DNA of 64,000 nt from Hephaestia sp. MAHUQ-44 (GCF_023806085.1 NZ_JAMSLX010000003.1:1-64000), one strand, 5' to 3'. Numbered from the stretch's first letter, positions 45,725 to 55,383 are shown. Notes: generated from the sequence alone by a model not told the origin. A program made the numbers and translations.

Positions 45725-46389
45725 GCCCATTCGCTCCTGTAATCGTGATTGTCGCCGACCATCTCCTTGAGCGTGGTCGGGCCGCCCTCGGGGCAGCTCG
45801 TCTGGCGGCCGTTCTGCGGGCCGGGCCTGGGCGCCTCGCCCTGCGCCAGCGCATCGAGCACGGCGGTCATGCTGTCGTAATCGAGATCCTCGAAATTATC
45901 GTCGTTGATCTGGACCATCGGGCCGTTGGTGCACGCGCCGAGGCATTCGACCTCGCTCAGCGTGAACAGCCCGTCGGGCGTGGTCTTGCCCTTGGACAAT
46001 CCGTGGTTGCGGCACGCCGCGAGCACATCGTCCGAGCCGCGCAACATGCACGGCGTCGTCCCGCACACCTGAACGTGATATCGGCCGACCGGGACGAGAT
46101 TGAACATCGTGTAGAAGGTCACGACCTCGAACACGCGCATATAGGCGACGCCGATTTCGCGCGCGACGAACTCGATCACCGGCACGGGCAGCCAGCCTTG
46201 GGTCTTGGTCTCGGCGCCGACCTGGCGCTGCGCGAGATCGAGCAGCGGCAGCGACGCCGATTGCGCACGCCCCGGTGGATAGCGGGCGATGATTTCCTTC
46301 GCTTTGGCCGCGTTTTCTGGCGTCCAGGCGAACGCGCCCCAGCGTGCGCGGACCTCGTCTTCGGGTGGGAGTTGCGGGGTTTCAGCCAT
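45721..46389 (-). CDS. nuoE: NADH-quinone oxidoreductase subunit E
   Basis: A 222-residue thioredoxin-like [2Fe-2S] (N1a) subunit. Cluster ligands are in CGTTPCMLRG and ECLGACTNGP. ATFYTMFNLVP-like VTFYTMFNLVPVGRY is the family core. The C-terminal about 40 residues (RPGPQNGRQTSCPEGG) form an extension common in alphaproteobacteria. ATG 46389 (MAETPQL) is chosen over a TTG at 46401, which has no RBS. Confidence 0.96.
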   Translation of the reverse strand: MAETPQLPPEDEVRARWGAFAWTPENAAKAKEIIARYPPGRAQSASLPLLDLAQRQVGAETKTQGWLPVPVIEFVAREIGVAYMRVFEVVTFYTMFNLVPVGRYHVQVCGTTPCMLRGSDDVLAACRNHGLSKGKTTPDGLFTLSEVECLGACTNGPMVQINDDNFEDLDYDSMTAVLDALAQGEAPRPGPQNGRQTSCPEGGPTTLKEMVGDNHDYRSEWA

Positions 46390-46426
46390 TACGAATTCCA
46401 AACCACCAGGAAGCGCTCAGACACCA

Positions 46427-47662
46427 TCACCGGTCACACTCCCCGAACACGACGTCGATTGCGGAGAGAATCGCGGTCATGTCGGCGAGCATGTGGCCCT
46501 TCGACATGAAATCCATCGCCTGCAAATGGCTGAACGCCGTCGGGCGCAGCTTGCAACGATAGGGCTTGTTGGTGCCGTCGGCGACCAGATAGACGCCGAA
46601 TTCGCCCTTGGGGCTCTCGGTCGCGACATAGACCTCGCCCGCGGGGACGTGATAGCCCTCGGTGAACAGCTTGAAGTGATGGATCAGCGCTTCCATCGAA
46701 CGCTTCATCTCGGCGCGCTTCGGCGGCCCGACCTTGCGATCGAGCGTCATCACCGGCCCTTCGGGCATCTCGCGCAGGCATTGCTTGATGATCCGCGCCG
46801 ACTGGCGGACCTCCTCGACGCGGACCATGAAGCGATCGTAGCAATCGCCGCGCGTGCCCACCGGCACATCGAATTCCATCCGGTCGTAGACATCGTAAGG
46901 CTGCGATTTGCGCAGATCCCACGGAATGCCCGCCGCGCGGATCATCGGCCCCGAAAAGCCCCAGGCGATCGCGTCGTCACGGCTCACGATCGCGATATCG
47001 ACGTTGCGCTGCTTGAAGATGCGGTTGTCGGCAACGAGGCTGATCGCATCCTCGAACAGGCGCGGCAGGCGTGTGTCGAGCCAGTCGCCGATGTCCGCGA
47101 GCAGCTTCAAGGGCGCATCCTGATGCACCCCGCCAACGCGGAAATAGTTGGAGTGCATCCGCGCGCCCGACACGCGCTCGAAGAAGTTCATGCAGTCTTC
47201 GCGAATCTCGAACAGCCACAGGTTCGGCGTCATCGCGCCGACGTCCATCACATGCGCGCCCAGATTGAGCAGATGGTTCGAGATGCGCGTCAATTCGGCG
47301 AACAGCACACGCAGATATTGCGCGCGCAGCGGCACTTCGAGATCGAGCAGTTTCTCGACCGCGAGCACGAAGCTGTGCTCCATGGCCAAGGGCGAGCAAT
47401 AATCGAGCCGGTCGAGATACGGCAGCGCCTGCGTATAGGTCTTGTACTCGATCAGCTTTTCGGTGCCGCGATGGAGCAGCCCGACGTGCGGATCGACCCG
47501 ATCGATGATCTCGCCGTCCAATTCCATCACCAGCCGCAACACGCCGTGCGCGGCCGGGTGCTGCGGACCGAAGTTGATCGTGTAATTCTGGATCGCGACG
47601 TCCCCGGTGGTAGGGTCGATCGCATCGGTCTCGCCAAGCAGTTCCTGGACGTAATCGCTCAT
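46427..47662 (-). CDS. nuoD: NADH-quinone oxidoreductase subunit D
   Basis: A 411-residue 49-kDa-type subunit forming the quinone site with NuoB. Blocks: [49 protein letters not shown] and the C-terminal VFGECDR. The His and Tyr of the quinone head site (Tyr in LDRLDY) are present. The ATG overlaps the nuoC stop; separate from nuoC, not fused. Confidence 0.98.
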   Translation of the reverse strand: MSDYVQELLGETDAIDPTTGDVAIQNYTINFGPQHPAAHGVLRLVMELDGEIIDRVDPHVGLLHRGTEKLIEYKTYTQALPYLDRLDYCSPLAMEHSFVLAVEKLLDLEVPLRAQYLRVLFAELTRISNHLLNLGAHVMDVGAMTPNLWLFEIREDCMNFFERVSGARMHSNYFRVGGVHQDAPLKLLADIGDWLDTRLPRLFEDAISLVADNRIFKQRNVDIAIVSRDDAIAWGFSGPMIRAAGIPWDLRKSQPYDVYDRMEFDVPVGTRGDCYDRFMVRVEEVRQSARIIKQCLREMPEGPVMTLDRKVGPPKRAEMKRSMEALIHHFKLFTEGYHVPAGEVYVATESPKGEFGVYLVADGTNKPYRCKLRPTAFSHLQAMDFMSKGHMLADMTAILSAIDVVFGECDR

Positions 47663-48408
47663 TGGTTCTGCCCCTTGCCGGGCGCCTTCTTCACGCCCGC
47701 CTTTTTGGGCGCACGCTTCGCCGCGGGCTTGGTCTCAGCCTTTTCAGGCTTGTCGGCCGCCACCGGCGCGGGCGCGGGCTTCGCTTCGGGAACCGCCGCC
47801 TTTTCATCGCCGGGAAGAATATAATCGGCCCCCTCCCACGGACTCATGAAGTCGAAGGTGCGGAAATCCTGCGCAAGCTTGACCGGCTCATAGACGACGC
47901 GCTTGGCATCCTCCGAATAGCGCAGCTCGACATAACCCGAGAGCGGGAAATCCTTGCGCTGCGGATGGCCGCGAAAGCCGTAATCGGTGAGGATGCGCCG
48001 CAGGTCGGTATTGCCCTCGAACAGCACGCCGTACATGTCGTACACCTCGCGCTCGAGCCAGCCGGCCACCGGCCATACCCCCGTGACCGACGGTACCGGC
48101 CTCACGTCGTCCGTGTTGACCCGGACCCGCAAACGCCGGTTCTGCGTCAGCGACAACAGGTGATAGCAGACCTCGAAACGCTCCTCGCGGTCGGGATAAT
48201 CGACCCCCGCCACTTCCATGAGCTGCTGATATTCGAGGCCCGGCGTGTCGCGCAGCGCGATCATCGCCTCGACCAGCCGCGGGCGGGCGACCGTCAGCGA
48301 GATCTCGCCGACCGCATCCAGCGTCTCGACGATCATATCGCCAAGCACGGCCGTGGCCGCGTCGATCACGCCCTCGTTAGAAAGCGTTCGGGGAGCAGGT
48401 GCCAACAT
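47659..48408 (-). CDS. nuoC: NADH-quinone oxidoreductase subunit C
   Basis: A 249-residue 30-kDa-type subunit. Core motif [38 protein letters not shown] is intact in this gene's middle. After about residue 205 comes a Pro/Ala/Lys-rich tail ([24 protein letters not shown]) not needed for the fold and longer than in many species. It overlaps nuoD by 4 bases; nuoB ends 6 bases upstream. Confidence 0.96.
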   Translation of the reverse strand: MLAPAPRTLSNEGVIDAATAVLGDMIVETLDAVGEISLTVARPRLVEAMIALRDTPGLEYQQLMEVAGVDYPDREERFEVCYHLLSLTQNRRLRVRVNTDDVRPVPSVTGVWPVAGWLEREVYDMYGVLFEGNTDLRRILTDYGFRGHPQRKDFPLSGYVELRYSEDAKRVVYEPVKLAQDFRTFDFMSPWEGADYILPGDEKAAVPEAKPAPAPVAADKPEKAETKPAAKRAPKKAGVKKAPGKGQNQ

Positions 48409-48414
48409 CGTGGA

Positions 48415-48972
48415 TTATCGCTCGATCGTGCCCGAGCGGCGAATTTTCCGCTGGAGCTGCATGATGCCGTAAAGCAACGCCTCGGCGGTCGGCGGACAGC
48501 CGGGAACGTAGATGTCGACCGGCACGATCCGGTCGCAGCCGCGCACCACCGAATAGCTGTAATGATAATAGCCGCCGCCATTGGCACAGCTACCCATCGA
48601 GATGACGTATTTGGGCTCCGACATCTGATCGTAGACGCGGCGCAGCGCGGGAGCCATCTTGTTGCAGAGCGTGCCCGCGACGATCATCACGTCGGACTGG
48701 CGCGGGCTCGCGCGCGGCGCGGCGCCGAAACGCTCGAGATCGTAGCGCGGCATGTTGACGTGGATCATCTCGACCGCGCAGCACGCGAGCCCGAACGTCA
48801 TCCACCACAGCGAGCCCGTGCGGGCCCACTGGAACAGATCCTCAGTCGACGTGACGAGAAAGCCCTTGTCGGTCAACTCGCCGTTCAGATCGTTGAAAAA
48901 CGCCTGATCGGGCGGCACAACCGCGGACGAGCCGGAATTGCGATCCAGCTCGACGGGGCCAGAATGCGGCAT
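48415..48972 (-). CDS. nuoB: NADH-quinone oxidoreductase subunit B ([4Fe-4S] N2)
   Basis: A 185-residue PSST-type subunit carrying cluster N2, the last donor to quinone. Ligand motifs: GLACCAVEM with adjacent cysteines, GSCANGGG and [17 protein letters not shown] 48972 (MPHSGPV) overlaps the nuoA stop by one base (TGATG). An open frame upstream is the shadow of nuoA. Confidence 0.98.
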   Translation of the reverse strand: MPHSGPVELDRNSGSSAVVPPDQAFFNDLNGELTDKGFLVTSTEDLFQWARTGSLWWMTFGLACCAVEMIHVNMPRYDLERFGAAPRASPRQSDVMIVAGTLCNKMAPALRRVYDQMSEPKYVISMGSCANGGGYYHYSYSVVRGCDRIVPVDIYVPGCPPTAEALLYGIMQLQRKIRRSGTIER

Positions 48973-49346
48973 CACTCCCAATCGAGTGCTCCCTTCTTCC
49001 ATGCGTAAACGAGGCCGAGCGCCAGCTCGCCGATGAACACCATCATCGAGATCCACGCCACCCAGCCGAGATCGAACACCGAGACTGCCCAAGGGTAGAG
49101 AAACGCCGCCTCGAGATCGAAGATGATGAACAGGATCGCGACCAGATAGAAGCGCACGTCGAACTGGCTGCGCGAATCCTCGAACGCGGGAAAGCCGCAC
49201 TCATATTCGGTGAGCTTCTCGGGATAGGGCTTATGCGCCCCCGTCAGGCGGCCGACCGCCATCGGCAGGAAGACGAACGCGCTCGACAGCACGATCGCAA
49301 CGCCGAGAAACAGCAGGATCGGCAGATATAGAGACAGGTCGACCAA
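48972..49346 (-). CDS. nuoA: NADH-quinone oxidoreductase subunit A
   Basis: A 124-residue three-helix membrane subunit. The conserved loop [39 protein letters not shown] contains the quinone-site cysteine. First gene of the complex I operon; the promoter should lie in 49347-49446. Confidence 0.97.
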   Translation of the reverse strand: MVDLSLYLPILLFLGVAIVLSSAFVFLPMAVGRLTGAHKPYPEKLTEYECGFPAFEDSRSQFDVRFYLVAILFIIFDLEAAFLYPWAVSVFDLGWVAWISMMVFIGELALGLVYAWKKGALDWE

Positions 49347-49446
49347 GGGGCATTCTCATAGGGGCGGAGGGTGTTGCGGGGCTTTAGGCCGATGGCCCCG
49401 AAGGGGCAAGGCCGTAGCCGCTGAGAATCGCTCGCAACTATCCAAA

Positions 49447-50649
49447 TCAGGCCGCCGCGGCGGCGTTCACTCCCCTTGCCGGCGCGCATTCGTAGCGGTT
49501 TCGTCCGCCCATCTTGGCACGGTACAGGGCCGCATCGGCGGCACGTACCAGATCGTCGGCCGACAGCCCCGCGGCAGGCTCGAACGAGGCAAGGCCGAGA
49601 CTGATCGTCACGCCAGCACGCAACATCAGCCCCGACGCCGCGGTTTCACGCGCGACCCGCCGACGCAGGCGTTCGGCGAGCGGCCGCAGATCATCGAGCG
49701 TCGCGCCGGGGAGAATCAGCAGGAACTCCTCCCCACCCGGCCGTACCGCGAGATCGGTCGGGCCGCGCGCGCCCTTGGCGATGATCGCTGCCACCGCCTG
49801 AAGGCACCGGTCCCCCTCGGCATGACCGTGGGTATCGTTATAGCGTTTGAAGCGATCGACATCGATCGCCACGACACCAAGCGGCCCACCGTAACGCTGC
49901 GCACGCGCCCATTCGCGCGCGAGACAGGCATCGCCCGACCGGCGGTTGGCGAGCCCGGTGAGCGGATCGGTGCGGCTGACCGTTTCGAGGATACGGCACG
50001 CTTCTTCGAGTTCGTGGCTGCGGCGCGCGAGCGAATCGACGAGTTGCTGGTTATCCACCGCCAGCCGCTGCGCCCGCAGCACGCTACGCGCCAGCCGGTG
50101 GCTGACCATCAGCAGGGCGGCGGTCATCGCGAGCGCACCGATCGACAGCAGGACGCTGCCATAGCGATCCGACATCGCGAAACCGACCGCCGCCGAAAGC
50201 GATACGGGCGCGGCAAACGCCGCATAAACCGGCCAGTAAGCGATATTGGCGATGCTCAGTGTCAGCGCACTCAGCGCGACGCACATCACGACCATCACCT
50301 GATTGTCGCTGCCGGTCGCGACCACCCAGACGATCGCCAGCCCCCACATGATCCCGTCGAAGGCGGCGCCGACGACCAACACCGCGGCCCAGCCCCAAGT
50401 GCTGACCGCGGGCAGGCGCCCGGTACGATAGGCGATCGCCGCGCCAGCGCGCAGCAGCATCGCCACCGCGTTGATCGCCAGCCACAGGCCGAGCGCAGGG
50501 GCCGCCGCCGGGCTCCAGCAGAAGCTCGCGATCAGCACGCAGCCGAGCGTGTCCATCACGATCAGCGGCAGGTTGAGCCCGTAAACGGCGTCGATCTGCG
50601 TTCGCAGGAACGCGTTCCGTTCGGCTCTGACGATCGGCTCGGTGCGCAT
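49447..50649 (-). CDS. GGDEF-domain diguanylate cyclase with membrane sensor region
   Basis: A 400-residue inner-membrane protein: about six N-terminal helices (residues 30-190), a short coiled-coil (RAQRLAVDNQQLVDSLARRSHELEEA in part), and a GGDEF domain. The active site is intact (RPGGEEF), with DPLTGLANRR and DVDRFKRYNDTHGH before it. It should make c-di-GMP from two GTP. The inhibitory RxxD position reads GPTD with Arg one residue early, so product inhibition may be weak. ATG 50649 is preferred to the GTG just before. A candidate CtrA box lies at 50674-50688. Confidence 0.92.
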   Translation of the reverse strand: MRTEPIVRAERNAFLRTQIDAVYGLNLPLIVMDTLGCVLIASFCWSPAAAPALGLWLAINAVAMLLRAGAAIAYRTGRLPAVSTWGWAAVLVVGAAFDGIMWGLAIVWVVATGSDNQVMVVMCVALSALTLSIANIAYWPVYAAFAAPVSLSAAVGFAMSDRYGSVLLSIGALAMTAALLMVSHRLARSVLRAQRLAVDNQQLVDSLARRSHELEEACRILETVSRTDPLTGLANRRSGDACLAREWARAQRYGGPLGVVAIDVDRFKRYNDTHGHAEGDRCLQAVAAIIAKGARGPTDLAVRPGGEEFLLILPGATLDDLRPLAERLRRRVARETAASGLMLRAGVTISLGLASFEPAAGLSADDLVRAADAALYRAKMGGRNRYECAPARGVNAAAAA

Positions 50650-50673
50650 CACCCGCCCCTAACCCCGGACGGG

Positions 50674-50688
50674 TTAAGCACGGGTTAG
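50674..50688. promoter_or_regulatory. Candidate CtrA-binding site upstream of the GGDEF gene
   Basis: TTAA-GCACGGG-TTAG on the plus strand (CTAA-N7-TTAAC on the minus strand) differs by one base from the alphaproteobacterial CtrA consensus TTAA-N7-TTAA. It lies 25-39 bases upstream of the GGDEF start. A match of this length can occur by chance. Confidence 0.35.
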
Positions 50689-50702
50689 TGGCGGTTTAGT
50701 CA

Positions 50703-50788
50703 GGCCGCCCCGGCCCGCTTCCCCACCCCACCTCCCAACGGCAGTATACTGAATGGGAGGTGGGGTGGGGAAGCGGGCCGGGGCGGCC
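50703..50788. repeat. Perfect 35-bp inverted repeat (REP family shared with 3807-3924)
   Basis: The left arm 50703-50737 and right arm 50754-50788 are exact reverse complements over 35 bases, with a 16-base loop holding CAGTATACTG, itself a palindrome. It begins GGCCGCCCCGGCCCGCTTCC. It lies between the suhB stop (50806) and the GGDEF gene, where it could insulate the two transcripts. Confidence 0.85.
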
Positions 50789-50805
50789 GGAAAAACGTAC
50801 CGCGA

Positions 50806-51618
50806 TCAGCGGAGCGCGGCGCCGATCAGCTTGTGCAGCTTCGAATGCAGGACGTCGTTGGCAGCGAGGAATTCGTTGCGCGCAATCGCACGATCGCCGC
50901 CGCGGAAATCGGTCACGAAACCGCCGGCTTCCTTGACCAGCAACAGCCCCGCGGCAACATCCCACCGGCTGAGATGCGTTTCCCAATAGCCGTCGAACCG
51001 CCCCGCCGCGACCCAGGCGAGGTCGAGCGCCGCCGAGCCAAGCCGGCGAATCCCCGCCACTTCGGGCGCGACTGCACCGAAGATGCGGCTCCATTCGGCG
51101 AAATTGCCGTGGCCGAGGAACGGAATCCCCGTCGCGATCAGCGCATCGGAAAGATCGCGCCGCGCCGACACGCGCAGCCGCTGGTCCTGCACCCACGCGC
51201 CCCTGCCCTTTTCGGCCCAGAAGCTTTCGTCGGTGAGCGGCTGATAGACCATCGCCGCCATCGCTTCCCATCCGCCGCCCGGACGCGGCTCCTCGACCGC
51301 GATCGAGATCGCGAAATGGGGGATGCCGTGGAGAAAATTGGTGGTGCCGTCGAGCGGATCGACGACGAAGCGCGGCTTGGTGGGGTCGCCCTCGATCTCG
51401 CCGCGCTCCTCCATGATGAAACCCCAATCGGGGCGCGCGCGCGACAATTCCTCGAACAAGGTCTGCTCGGCGCGCTTATCCGCCATCGAGACGAAATCGG
51501 CCGGCCCCTTGCGGCTCACCTGGAGATGCTGGACTTCGTTGAAGTCACGCCGCAGCCGCGGCCCCGCCTTACGCGCGGCACGGTCCATGACGGTGATAAG
51601 CCCCGAATGCGATACCAT
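50806..51618 (-). CDS. suhB: Inositol monophosphatase family protein
   Basis: A 270-residue IMPase/SuhB-like phosphatase. Metal-binding motifs: MEERGEIEG (Glu), VDPLDGTTNFLHG and SRWDVAAGLLLVKEAGG. The substrates are inositol-1-phosphate or related; in E. coli the homolog also aids rRNA antitermination. ATG 51618 (MVSHSGLITVM) gives the usual N-terminus, and an in-frame extension upstream is Arg-rich and not conserved-looking. The secreted protein gene ends 5 bases before the start. Confidence 0.9.
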   Translation of the reverse strand: MVSHSGLITVMDRAARKAGPRLRRDFNEVQHLQVSRKGPADFVSMADKRAEQTLFEELSRARPDWGFIMEERGEIEGDPTKPRFVVDPLDGTTNFLHGIPHFAISIAVEEPRPGGGWEAMAAMVYQPLTDESFWAEKGRGAWVQDQRLRVSARRDLSDALIATGIPFLGHGNFAEWSRIFGAVAPEVAGIRRLGSAALDLAWVAAGRFDGYWETHLSRWDVAAGLLLVKEAGGFVTDFRGGDRAIARNEFLAANDVLHSKLHKLIGAALR

Positions 51619-51622
51619 CGCG

Positions 51623-52009
51623 TCAGCGCCCCGATGGCGCAGCGGGCGCCGCAGGCTTGGCGGGAGCGTCCGACGCCGCCGGCAACGGCGCACCGCAGAT
51701 CTTGGCGAGCACCATCAACCGGATCGTCGGATTGCTGCCGTCGATGTCCTTATTCTCGTCGAGCGTCTTGGCGAGCCCGTCGCCGAGCTTGCCGAGCGGA
51801 TTCTGGTAGAGACAGCCGAACAGACCGTTCTTGGTCTCCTGCGGCACCTCCTTGGAATTGAGCGCGCTGACGATCAGGCTCAACGTGTCGCTGGCTTCCT
51901 TGATCTGTTCCTGCGTCGGCGGCGCGGGTTCGGCAGCGGGCTTCTTCTGCGCGATCGCCGGCGTCGCCGCGACGAACGCGGCTGCCATCAGGAGGAGGAC
52001 GGTGCGCAT
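51623..52009 (-). CDS. Small secreted protein of unknown function
   Basis: A 128-residue protein with a clear signal peptide (MRTVLLLMAAAFVAATPAIAQ), then a Pro/Ala linker, a helical body with two cysteines (GLFGCLYQNPLGKL and LAKICGAP) that could form a disulfide, and a Pro/Ala tail. No family recognised. ATG 52009 is chosen over a TTG at 52015 that overlaps the efp stop. GGAGGAGG, visible reversed inside the signal peptide region, is not its RBS. Between efp and suhB on the same strand. Confidence 0.7.
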   Translation of the reverse strand: MRTVLLLMAAAFVAATPAIAQKKPAAEPAPPTQEQIKEASDTLSLIVSALNSKEVPQETKNGLFGCLYQNPLGKLGDGLAKTLDENKDIDGSNPTIRLMVLAKICGAPLPAASDAPAKPAAPAAPSGR

Positions 52010-52011
52010 GA

Positions 52012-52575
52012 TCAATCGGCCCGCTTCACATAGGTCTGTTCGTAGACGTCGACGATGATCCGGGTGCCCGCGCTGATATGCGGCGGCACCATCACGCGGA
52101 CGCCGTTATCGAGCACCGCCGGCTTGTAGCTCGACGAGGCGGTCTGCCCCTTCACCACCGCGTCGGCCTCGACCACTTCGGCCTCGATCTGGTCGGGCAG
52201 CTGGACGCTGATCGGCTTTTCGTCGTGGAGTTCCATCACCACGTCCATCCCGTCCTGCAGGAACGCGGCGGCATTCCCCAGCAGGTCGGTGGGCAGCGTG
52301 ATCTGCTCATAGGTGTCCTTGTCCATGAACGTCAGCATCTCGCCATCAGCGAACAGGAACTGGAAATCCTTGGTATCGAGCCGGACGCGTTCGACGGTTT
52401 CGGCCGAGCGGAAGCGGACGTTGGTCTTGCGGCCGTCGATGAGGTTCTTCATCTCGACCTGCATATAGGCCCCGCCCTTGCCGGGCTGGGTGTGCTGGAT
52501 CTTGACCGCGCGCCAGATGCCGCCTTCATATTCGAGAATATTGCCGGGACGAATGTCCACGCCGCTGATCTTCAT
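52012..52575 (-). CDS. efp: Elongation factor P
   Basis: A 187-residue three-domain tRNA-mimic that relieves ribosome stalling at polyproline. The modification loop [12 protein letters not shown] carries Lys 33/34, the usual beta-lysylation site. [12 protein letters not shown] ends domain I. The C-terminus [13 protein letters not shown] is standard. Epm modification genes are not in the window. Confidence 0.97.
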   Translation of the reverse strand: MKISGVDIRPGNILEYEGGIWRAVKIQHTQPGKGGAYMQVEMKNLIDGRKTNVRFRSAETVERVRLDTKDFQFLFADGEMLTFMDKDTYEQITLPTDLLGNAAAFLQDGMDVVMELHDEKPISVQLPDQIEAEVVEADAVVKGQTASSSYKPAVLDNGVRVMVPPHISAGTRIIVDVYEQTYVKRAD

Positions 52576-52874
52576 GGGCCTACCTGCTGGAAAGAGCGAA
52601 AGAGCGCCCCGTCGGACGCCCGAGAGCCGCGGCCTTTACCGGTCCGCGCCGTCGCGGGCAAGCGGCGGTTGGCGTGCGGCGCACACGGCCGGCCGCCACC
52701 GGCGCCGGATCGCATCGGTAACGCGCCGAACCGACGCCCCCGGCCCCTGCCCAAGTTGACAAAGTTGACGCGCCGCAGGGGGTAAGGTTGGAGCAAGCCT
52801 GTGGCATCCCCGGATCGGGCCTTGATCGGACACGCCGGCACCTTAATCGATCGACGCGTTGTAGGACAGCCCCG
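52576..52874. other. 299-base intergenic region between thiE and efp
   Basis: No convincing gene on either strand; minus-strand frames here are Arg-rich shadows. A tandem repeat of AGTTGAC occurs at about 52754-52770 (TTGACAAAGTTGACG). The efp promoter is expected here. I see no recognisable riboswitch for thiE, which is upstream-coupled and not preceded by this region. Confidence 0.5.
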
Positions 52875-53546
52875 TCAGCCCGCCAGCAATGCGGCAAAGG
52901 CGCGCACCGCGGCCGCTTCGTCACCGTTCCAGACCGCGCCCGAGACCGCGAGGAAATCGGCGCCCGCCGCGACCAGCGGCGGGGCGTTATCGGGCGTGAT
53001 CCCGCCGATCGCGACGCTGGGCAGCTCGAACATCGTCGCCCACCATGACAGGATCGCGGGATCGGCATGGTGCCGGACTTGCTTGGTCGTGGTCGGGTAG
53101 AAGCTGCCGAAGGCGACATAATCGGCCCCCGCCTCACCCGCTTCCATCGCGAGATGGCGACTGTCATGACAGGTGACACCGATCTGGATCGAAGGCCCCA
53201 GGATCGTGCGCGCCTCACGCGGATCGCCATCCTCCTGCCCCAGATGCACGCCGTCGGCACCCAGCCGCCTGGCCAGACTGATGCTGTCGTTGACGATGAA
53301 CGCGACATCGCGCGCCGCACAGATCGCCTGCAGCGGCTCGGCAAGCTGCGCGGCCTGATGCTGATCCACCGCCTTGACGCGAAACTGGAACGCCGCGACC
53401 GGCCCGGCATCGAGCGCGCGCGCGAGACGATCGGCGAACCCGCCCGACACATCGGGCGGCGAGATCAGATAGAGCTGGCACGGTTCGCGCGTGTCATCGC
53501 GCTCGAAACGCTGCGCGAAATCCGCATCGAGAGGATCGTCGTTCAC
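52875..53546 (-). CDS. thiE: Thiamine phosphate synthase
   Basis: A 223-residue TIM-barrel enzyme joining HMP-PP and thiazole phosphate. Motifs: FQFRVKAV, FIVNDSISLARRLGADGVHLGQEDG, GVTCHDSRHLAMEAGEAGADYVAFGSFYPTTTK and VAIGGITPDN. The start is GTG 53546, overlapping the methyltransferase stop (GTGA). No other thi genes are nearby. The YPTTTK segment (usually FPTxTK) closes the active site. Confidence 0.92.
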   Translation of the reverse strand: MNDDPLDADFAQRFERDDTREPCQLYLISPPDVSGGFADRLARALDAGPVAAFQFRVKAVDQHQAAQLAEPLQAICAARDVAFIVNDSISLARRLGADGVHLGQEDGDPREARTILGPSIQIGVTCHDSRHLAMEAGEAGADYVAFGSFYPTTTKQVRHHADPAILSWWATMFELPSVAIGGITPDNAPPLVAAGADFLAVSGAVWNGDEAAAVRAFAALLAG

Positions 53547-54208
53547 TTGACCACCGCCATGACAAAACCATCCCATTGCTTGTTGCCGACCGTCTGCACC
53601 GCGGTCGCCACCACGCGATCGTCGCGTTCGAGCGCATCGAACAGCGCCCGCGTGCCGCGCACCGTCGGGTCGTCGCTCGCCGCGTCGATCACCCTGCCAT
53701 CGCGGATGACGTTATCGACAATGACGATCGTGCCGGGCCGCGACAGCCCGACCGCGCGATCGACATAGGCGGCATTGCGCTGCTTGTCGGCGTCGATGAA
53801 CACGAGATCGAACGGCCCCTCGCCCCCTGCCACCATCGCGTCGAGCGTGTCGAGCGCCGGGGCGACGCGGATGTCGACGCGATCCGACAGCCCGGCGCGA
53901 TCGATATTGGCGCGCGCCACCGCTGCATGATGCGGATCGATTTCGAGCGTGACGACGCGGCCGCCCTCGGCAAGCCCGCGCGCGAGTTCGATCGTCGAAT
54001 AGCCGCCCAGCGTACCGACTTCGAGGATGCGCGTGGCGCGGCCTGCAAGCGCGAGCAGGTGCAGGAACCGGCCTTGCGCGGCCGACACGTCGATCGCGGG
54101 CAGCCCGCCCGCGTGATTAGCCGCGAGCGCCGCATCGAGCGCGGCATCTTCGCCGAGCAGCTTGCGCTCGATATAGTGATCGACGTCGCTCCAGCGTGGA
54201 TCACTCAT
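53543..54208 (-). CDS. O-methyltransferase (SAM-dependent, class I)
   Basis: A 221-residue Rossmann-fold methyltransferase of the PF01596 (catechol/caffeoyl-CoA O-methyltransferase-like) family. Motif I is ILEVGTLGGYSTIELA. VVTLEIDPHHAAVA holds the acidic SAM residue, FDLVFIDADKQRN the metal-binding Asp, and VIVDNVIRDG the second metal site. Substrate unknown. AAGGAGA at good spacing supports ATG 54208 over an upstream start at 54226. Coupled to thiE. Confidence 0.88.
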   Translation of the reverse strand: MSDPRWSDVDHYIERKLLGEDAALDAALAANHAGGLPAIDVSAAQGRFLHLLALAGRATRILEVGTLGGYSTIELARGLAEGGRVVTLEIDPHHAAVARANIDRAGLSDRVDIRVAPALDTLDAMVAGGEGPFDLVFIDADKQRNAAYVDRAVGLSRPGTIVIVDNVIRDGRVIDAASDDPTVRGTRALFDALERDDRVVATAVQTVGNKQWDGFVMAVVK

Positions 54209-54289
54209 CGTGTCGTCTCCTTCCATATCACGCCAGCGGACGCCAGAACCTCTCGCCGGGGCGAGAGCCAGCGTCCGCCAGCATGACGA

Positions 54290-55201
54290 TCATTCCTCGT
54301 TCTTGTAAATGCGCACCAGCTTGTCGAGCATCGCCAGCGCGTCGGCACGCGGGCGCTGGAAGGTGTTGCGGCCGATGATCGAGCCGTTGCCGCCGCCGTC
54401 GCGAATGTCGCGCGCGTCCTGATAGACCGCATCGGCACCCTTGGCCGCGCCGCCCGAGAAGACGACGATGCGACGGCCGTTGAAGCAGCTTTGCACCACG
54501 TGGCGCACGCGGGTCGCCTGGCTCGACCAGTCGGTGCCCTCATATACCTTTTGCGCATCCTTCTGCTCGATATGCGCGCTCGGCAGCTTGACCTTGATGA
54601 TGTGCGCGCCAAGCAGCGCCGCCATGTGCGCGGCATAAGCACCGACATCGAGCGCCAGCTCGCCGTCCTTGCTCAGTTCGCCGCCGCGCGGATACGACCA
54701 GATCACGGTGGCGATGCCGACCGACTTGGCCTGGGCGGAAAGCTCGCGGATTTCCTCGGCGAGCTCGAAGAAATGCTCCGACCCCGGATAGACGGTGAAG
54801 CCGATCGCCGCGCAGCCGAGCCGCAGCGCATCGTCGACGCCGCCCGTTACGGCCTGGTCGCGCGCGGTTGCCCAGCTATTCGCCGAATTGACCTTCAGGA
54901 TCGTCGGGATCTGTCCGGCAAAGGTGTCCGCGCCCGCCTCGATCATGCCCAGCGGCGCGGCGAAAGCCGACATCCCCGCGTCGATCGCGAGCTGGAAATG
55001 ATAATGCGGGTCATAGGCGTCGGGATTGACCGAGAAGCTGCGCGCCGGGCCGTGCTCGAACCCCTGATCGACCGGCAGGATGATCAGCTTGCCGGTGCCG
55101 CCGAGCCTGCCTTGCATGAGGATGCGCGCGAGGTTCGCCTTCACGCCGGGATTGTCGCTTTCGTAGCGGTCCAGAATCGCCTTTACGGCAGAGGTCATCA
55201 T
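54290..55201 (-). CDS. fbaB: Class I fructose-bisphosphate aldolase (DhnA/FbaB type)
   Basis: A 303-residue aldolase of the DhnA family, cleaving fructose-1,6-bisphosphate through a Schiff base. LIILPVDQGFEHGPARSF holds the conserved start of the barrel. VIWSYPRGGE carries the Tyr, HIIKVKLPSA the Schiff-base Lys, and VVFSGGAAKGAD with GSIIGRNTFQRP the phosphate-binding loops. GGGAAGG precedes ATG 55201. Follows pgk in the tkt-gap-pgk-fbaB order. Confidence 0.92.
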   Translation of the reverse strand: MMTSAVKAILDRYESDNPGVKANLARILMQGRLGGTGKLIILPVDQGFEHGPARSFSVNPDAYDPHYHFQLAIDAGMSAFAAPLGMIEAGADTFAGQIPTILKVNSANSWATARDQAVTGGVDDALRLGCAAIGFTVYPGSEHFFELAEEIRELSAQAKSVGIATVIWSYPRGGELSKDGELALDVGAYAAHMAALLGAHIIKVKLPSAHIEQKDAQKVYEGTDWSSQATRVRHVVQSCFNGRRIVVFSGGAAKGADAVYQDARDIRDGGGNGSIIGRNTFQRPRADALAMLDKLVRIYKNEE

Positions 55202-55383
55202 GATCGGGCCTTCCCTTCCCCTAGTGATCGTTCCGGGCCTGATACGCAGGCCAGCCGGGGCACGGAAGCCCCTTGTCGTTATTCGGTGCGCACGGATGAG
55301 CGGCGCGGCGTGGTCACGCGCATCATTACCGGCTGGAACGATGGTACCTTACCGCGAAACGCGTTGGTACGAATGGGGGTGGG

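Noticed and set aside
49415-49440. GAGAATCGCTCGCAA considered as a Fur/iron-type operator before nuoA
   Set aside because: It only loosely resembles iron boxes, and nuo genes are not typical Fur targets. No second half-site was found.
52576-52874. Possible thiamine (TPP) riboswitch near thiE
   Set aside because: The region lies downstream of thiE in the direction of transcription. The sequence upstream of thiE is the methyltransferase gene, and no THI-box motif was found.
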